From NCBI RefSeq assembly GCF_020329485.1, contig NZ_JAGKJI010000006.1, positions 1 through 64,000 on the forward strand: a stretch of DNA of 64,000 nt, in the 5' to 3' direction. The first letter of the stretch is position 1. Every line of letters starts with the position of its first letter. The stretch is from Bradyrhizobium cenepequi (GTDB taxonomy: Bacteria; Pseudomonadota; Alphaproteobacteria; Rhizobiales; Xanthobacteraceae). The position numbers were made by a program, and so were the translations under genes. Below are positions 60,792 to 64,000 of the stretch, piece by piece. A model generated the notes under the pieces. The model worked only from the letters and a program-made list of their open reading frames with translations, had not been told where the DNA came from and did not search any database.

Positions 60792-61556
60792 ATGGCCAAA
60801 ATCATCCGCGCTCAACGCGCCAGGAAACCCATCGTTCGATCCGCGTCGAAAAAATCGGCAAAGAGGCCGGTGGCCAAGCCACCCGCGCGCGTGGCGAAGA
60901 AATCCCTCAAAGCGCCCAAGCCCTGGACCCCGGCCGAAGTGCGCGAAGCATTCGCGCGGTTCCGCAAGGCCAATCCGGAGCCGAAGGGGGAGCTCGAGCA
61001 TCTCAACCCGTATACACTGCTCGTGGCCGTCGTGCTCTCGGCGCAAGCGACCGATGCCGGCGTCAACAAGGCGACGCGCGCGCTGTTTGCCGTCGCCGAT
61101 ACGCCGCAGAAAATGCTCGCGCTCGGCGAGGAGAAGTTGCGCGACTACATCAGGACCATCGGCCTCTATCGGACCAAGGCCAAGAACGTCATCGCGCTAT
61201 CCGAGAAGCTGATCTCGGATTTCGGCGGCCAGGTGCCGCGCACCCGCGCCGAGATCGAGTCGCTGCCCGGTGCCGGCCGCAAGACCGCCAATGTTGTGCT
61301 CAACATGGCGTATGGCGAACATACGCTGGCGGTCGATACCCATGTGTTCCGCGTCGCCAATCGCACCGGGCTTGCGTCCGGCAAGACGCCGCTCGAGGTC
61401 GAGCGGGGACTGGAGAAGGTGATTCCGGCCGAGTTCATGCTGCATGCACATCACTGGCTTATCCTGCACGGCCGCTACACCTGTCTCGCACGGAAACCGC
61501 GCTGCGAGGTATGCCTGATCAACGATCTTTGCCGGTGGCCGGAAAAGACGGTCTGA
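60792..61556 (+). CDS. nth: Endonuclease III (DNA glycosylase/AP lyase)
   Basis: Base-excision repair enzyme removing oxidised pyrimidines. From ATG 60792 it has 254 residues; ATGs at 60768 and 60783 are in frame too. A basic, alanine/lysine-rich N-terminal tail precedes the core. The helix-hairpin-helix LPGAGRKTANVVLNMA holds the catalytic Lys, and VDTHVFRVANR holds the Asp. The iron-sulfur loop CLARKPRCEVCLINDLC gives C-x6-C-x2-C-x5-C. Divergent from the DUF2244 gene. Confidence 0.95.
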   Translation: MAKIIRAQRARKPIVRSASKKSAKRPVAKPPARVAKKSLKAPKPWTPAEVREAFARFRKANPEPKGELEHLNPYTLLVAVVLSAQATDAGVNKATRALFAVADTPQKMLALGEEKLRDYIRTIGLYRTKAKNVIALSEKLISDFGGQVPRTRAEIESLPGAGRKTANVVLNMAYGEHTLAVDTHVFRVANRTGLASGKTPLEVERGLEKVIPAEFMLHAHHWLILHGRYTCLARKPRCEVCLINDLCRWPEKTV

Positions 61557-61627
61557 GCAATGATGGCGGCCCTCGGCCGACCGCTGTCTCGGCAATTGCG
61601 TGGGAAGGATGACTTGGGGAATCTACC

Positions 61628-62791
61628 TTGAGTGAGCAGAACCAAATCGCCCCAGCTCCGGTGAACAGGATTGCGCCGGCCCCGGCTCCGGCCCCCACAG
61701 CTCCGCCGCCGAAGCCATCGGCTGCGCCGTCGAGCACCTTGGGCCGGTTGGCCATTCCGGTCTTCGCCGTGCTCGCTGCTTTCGCTTTCATCGCACTGGC
61801 GACGCTGCGCTGGGACGAATGGATCGGCGCCGCCACGATCCAGACCACCAACGACGCCTATGTCCGCGCCGAGCTGACACGGCTGAGCAGCCGCGTCGCC
61901 GGCGAGGTGTTGACGGTGGCGGTGAAGGATTTCCAGCACGTCAAGGCCGGCGACCTCCTGGTGCAGATCGATCCCGCCGACTACCAGGCGCAGGTTGCGC
62001 AGGCCGAAGCCGGCGTCGCCGCCGCGCAGGCCGCGCTCGACAATCTGAACAACCAGGTCGAGCTGCAGTACGCGACCATCGCACAGGCCGAGGCCGCGCA
62101 AGTATCTGCGGCGGCGTTGGAGGTCGAGGCGCGTCAGGAACAGGAGCGCCAGCAATCACTGTCGCTGACGGACGCGGGCACGCGGCAGCGGCTCGAGCAG
62201 GCGACTGCGGCTTATGCAAAAGCGCAAGCCGATGTGCGCGCAAGCCGCGCCGTGATCGCCGCCCAGCGTCATCAGCTCGAGGTGCTGCAGGGCACCAAGA
62301 AGCAGCGCGCCGCCGATCTCGATGCTGCCAAGGCGCAGCTGGCCGCCGCAAAACTCAAGCTCGGCTACACCACGATCGTGGCGCCGTTCGACGGCGTGGT
62401 CGGTGAGCGGCAGGTGCAGCCGGGCGACTACGTCAATATCGGCACCAACCTGATCAATGTCGTGCCGCTGCCAAACGTCTATGTGATCGCCAACTACAAG
62501 GAGACCCAGCTCACGCGGGTGAGGCCGGGCCAACCCGTCGTGATTACGGTCGATAGTTTCCCGAACCAGAAACTGCATGGCCGCGTCGAGCGCATTGCGC
62601 CGGCCAGCGGCTCGCAATTCGCCCTATTGCCGCCGGATAACGCCACCGGCAATTTCACCAAAGTCGTGCAGCGTATTCCGGTCCGTATCCGTTTCGACGA
62701 TGACCAGCCGCTGTTGTCGCGCCTGTTGCCCGGCATGTCCGTGGTCACCCGCATCAACACCAGCGAAGCGGGGGCCGATGGCGGCAAATGA
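61628..62791 (+). CDS. HlyD/EmrA-family efflux adaptor
   Basis: 387-residue membrane-fusion protein. The start is TTG 61628, with GGGGAATC upstream. A proline/alanine-rich cytoplasmic N-terminus precedes one transmembrane helix (LAIPVFAVLAAFAFIALATL). The lipoyl and coiled-coil domains follow (TTNDAYVRAELTRLSSRVAG, QVDAKDFQ-like VAVKDFQHVKAGDLL), then LPGMSVVTRINT. It pairs with the transporter overlapping its 3' end. Together they form an EmrAB-type pump for drugs or other small molecules; the substrate is unknown. Confidence 0.9.
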   Translation: MSEQNQIAPAPVNRIAPAPAPAPTAPPPKPSAAPSSTLGRLAIPVFAVLAAFAFIALATLRWDEWIGAATIQTTNDAYVRAELTRLSSRVAGEVLTVAVKDFQHVKAGDLLVQIDPADYQAQVAQAEAGVAAAQAALDNLNNQVELQYATIAQAEAAQVSAAALEVEARQEQERQQSLSLTDAGTRQRLEQATAAYAKAQADVRASRAVIAAQRHQLEVLQGTKKQRAADLDAAKAQLAAAKLKLGYTTIVAPFDGVVGERQVQPGDYVNIGTNLINVVPLPNVYVIANYKETQLTRVRPGQPVVITVDSFPNQKLHGRVERIAPASGSQFALLPPDNATGNFTKVVQRIPVRIRFDDDQPLLSRLLPGMSVVTRINTSEAGADGGK

Positions 62792-64000
62792 CGATGCCGG
62801 CCGCGGACCGATCTCGCAGGGCGGCATCGCGCGGCAGCCGCTGTTTGCGGTGGTCGCGGTGCTGCTCGGCTCGTTCCTCGCCAATTTCGACAGCCGGCTG
62901 ACCACCGTTGGCCTGCCGGATTTGCGCGGCGCCTTCTCGCTCGGTTTCGACGAGGGCGCCTGGCTTTCAACCGCGGGAATCGGTTCGCAGATCTTCATCG
63001 CGCCGGCGGTCGCCTGGCTCGCCACGGTGTTCGGCCTGCGCCGCGTATTGGGCATCCCGAGCCTCGTCTATGCCGGGGTATCGCTGACTATCCCATTCGT
63101 CGACCATTACCCCACGCTGATCGCGCTCAGCATCGTGCATGGCCTCTTGCTTGGCACTTTCGTGCCGGCGACGCTGATGATCGTGTTCCGGAATCTGCCG
63201 ATCCGCTGGTGGATTCCGGCGATATCGATCTACGCGATCCGCGTCGGCTTCGCGCTCGATACCTCGACCTCGCTGGTCGGTTTCTATGTCGATCATCTCG
63301 GTTGGCAATGGCTGTACTGGCAGGGCGTGGTCATCGCGCCTCTGATGGGCCTGATGGTTTATCTCGGCACGCCGAATGAACCCGTCAACAAGAACCTGCT
63401 TCGCGATGCGGATTGGGGCGGCATGCTCCTGCTCGGCACGTCGGTCTCGATGATCTATGCCGGCCTTGACCAGGGCAATCGGCTCGACTGGCTCGGATCC
63501 GGCACGGTGATGGCGCTGCTGCTTGGCGGCGCTGCGCTGTTCGTCGTCTTCCTGATCAACGAGGCCATGGTGCGGCAGCCCTGGGCGCATGTGAATGTGC
63601 TGTTCTCGCGCAACATCGGGCTCTCGCTGGTCGTCATCCTGCTCTACACCCTCACCAGCCTGTCCAATTCGTCGCTGGTGCCGAATTTCCTCGGCACTAT
63701 CGCGCTGATGCGGCCGGAGCAGAGCGGCGTTTTGCTCTTGACCTACGGGGCGCTGCCGATGTTCGTGCTGGTGCCGATCTCGATCTATCTGCTCAGGCAT
63801 TTCGATCCGCGTACCGTGGTGGTCCTGGGATTCTCGGCATTCGCGGCCGCAAATCTCTGGGGCACGCAATTGACCCATGACTGGGCGCGGGAGGATTTTG
63901 TCGGCGTCGTCATCCTGCAATCGATCGGGCAGTCGCTGACGCTATTGCCGATCATCATCATGGCGCTGTCCAATTCCGACCCGAGCCGCGCCACGGCGTT
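62778..64000 (+). CDS. MFS transporter, DHA2/EmrB-like (cut by the window end)
   Basis: The frame starts at ATG 62778, overlapping the adaptor gene by 14 bases, and runs open to the last base, giving about 407 residues so far; the C-terminus is missing. It begins MAANDDAGRGPISQGG, then a series of transmembrane helices: FAVVAVLLGSFLANFDSRLT, GIGSQIFIAPAVAWLA and others. The early Asp in ANFDSRLTTVGLPDL matches the conserved LDxTIVNVALP region of the DHA2 family in altered form. Twelve to fourteen helices are expected. It would use the proton gradient to drive export through the adaptor. Confidence 0.85.
   Translation, partial: MAANDDAGRGPISQGGIARQPLFAVVAVLLGSFLANFDSRLTTVGLPDLRGAFSLGFDEGAWLSTAGIGSQIFIAPAVAWLATVFGLRRVLGIPSLVYAGVSLTIPFVDHYPTLIALSIVHGLLLGTFVPATLMIVFRNLPIRWWIPAISIYAIRVGFALDTSTSLVGFYVDHLGWQWLYWQGVVIAPLMGLMVYLGTPNEPVNKNLLRDADWGGMLLLGTSVSMIYAGLDQGNRLDWLGSGTVMALLLGGAALFVVFLINEAMVRQPWAHVNVLFSRNIGLSLVVILLYTLTSLSNSSLVPNFLGTIALMRPEQSGVLLLTYGALPMFVLVPISIYLLRHFDPRTVVVLGFSAFAAANLWGTQLTHDWAREDFVGVVILQSIGQSLTLLPIIIMALSNSDPSRATA

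Overview
The window looks like core chromosome of a Bradyrhizobium-type alphaproteobacterium (Nitrobacteraceae). The basis is high-GC coding sequence, strong protein resemblance to Bradyrhizobium and Rhodopseudomonas families, and many short palindromic repeats of the kind scattered through those genomes. No rRNA, tRNA, CRISPR array, transposase or phage gene was seen. Assignments come from reading motifs and gene order; no database search was run.

Layout. 1-583 is a non-coding, repeat-derived stretch. 584-4784 carries leuS, lptE and holA. 4790-10942, on the minus strand, is the origin-proximal partition block mnmE, mnmG, rsmG, parA, parB, with four 14-bp parS palindromes between 7285 and 9563. 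11227-13176 holds rho and hemJ. The gap 13177-13624 before the ppsR/PDRP gene occupies the position where Caulobacter and Rickettsia have their chromosomal origin, so it is proposed as oriC. 13625-20136 continues with maf, coaE, dnaQ, secB, a Tim44-domain gene, mltA and a Smr gene. 20248-27794 carries hslUV with a GNAT gene between them, then hisB-DUF2628-hisH-hisA-hisF-hisE-coaA. 27929-32467 holds a hybrid histidine kinase, a small secreted protein and comM. 32579-40158 holds a Tat-exported metallo-hydrolase, gshB, yraN, rsmI, an LpoA-like lipoprotein, hemW, rdgB and rph. 40314-46710 is the heat-shock block hrcA, grpE, dnaK, dnaJ, with a well-formed RpoH promoter before dnaK. 47033-49299 holds a pmtA-like methyltransferase, an FMN reductase, pyrF and a DUF1330 gene.

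The main accessory locus is 49300-56555. It has an extremely acidic calcium-binding RTX protein made of 38 consecutive in-register nonapeptides and containing no Lys, Arg, Cys or Trp. A type I secretion ABC transporter and its membrane-fusion protein follow, then a LuxR-type regulator and an M23 peptidase. No TolC-like outer-membrane partner is present. Core genes resume with dapB and gpmA, followed by a small hypothetical gene, a frameshifted GNAT gene, an Ada-like repair/regulator fusion, DUF2244, nth and the start of an EmrAB-type efflux pair cut by the window end.

Palindromic repeats sit between many operons. At six genes (hisF, hisE, gshB, comM, dnaJ, dapB) the repeat begins at or right next to the stop codon.
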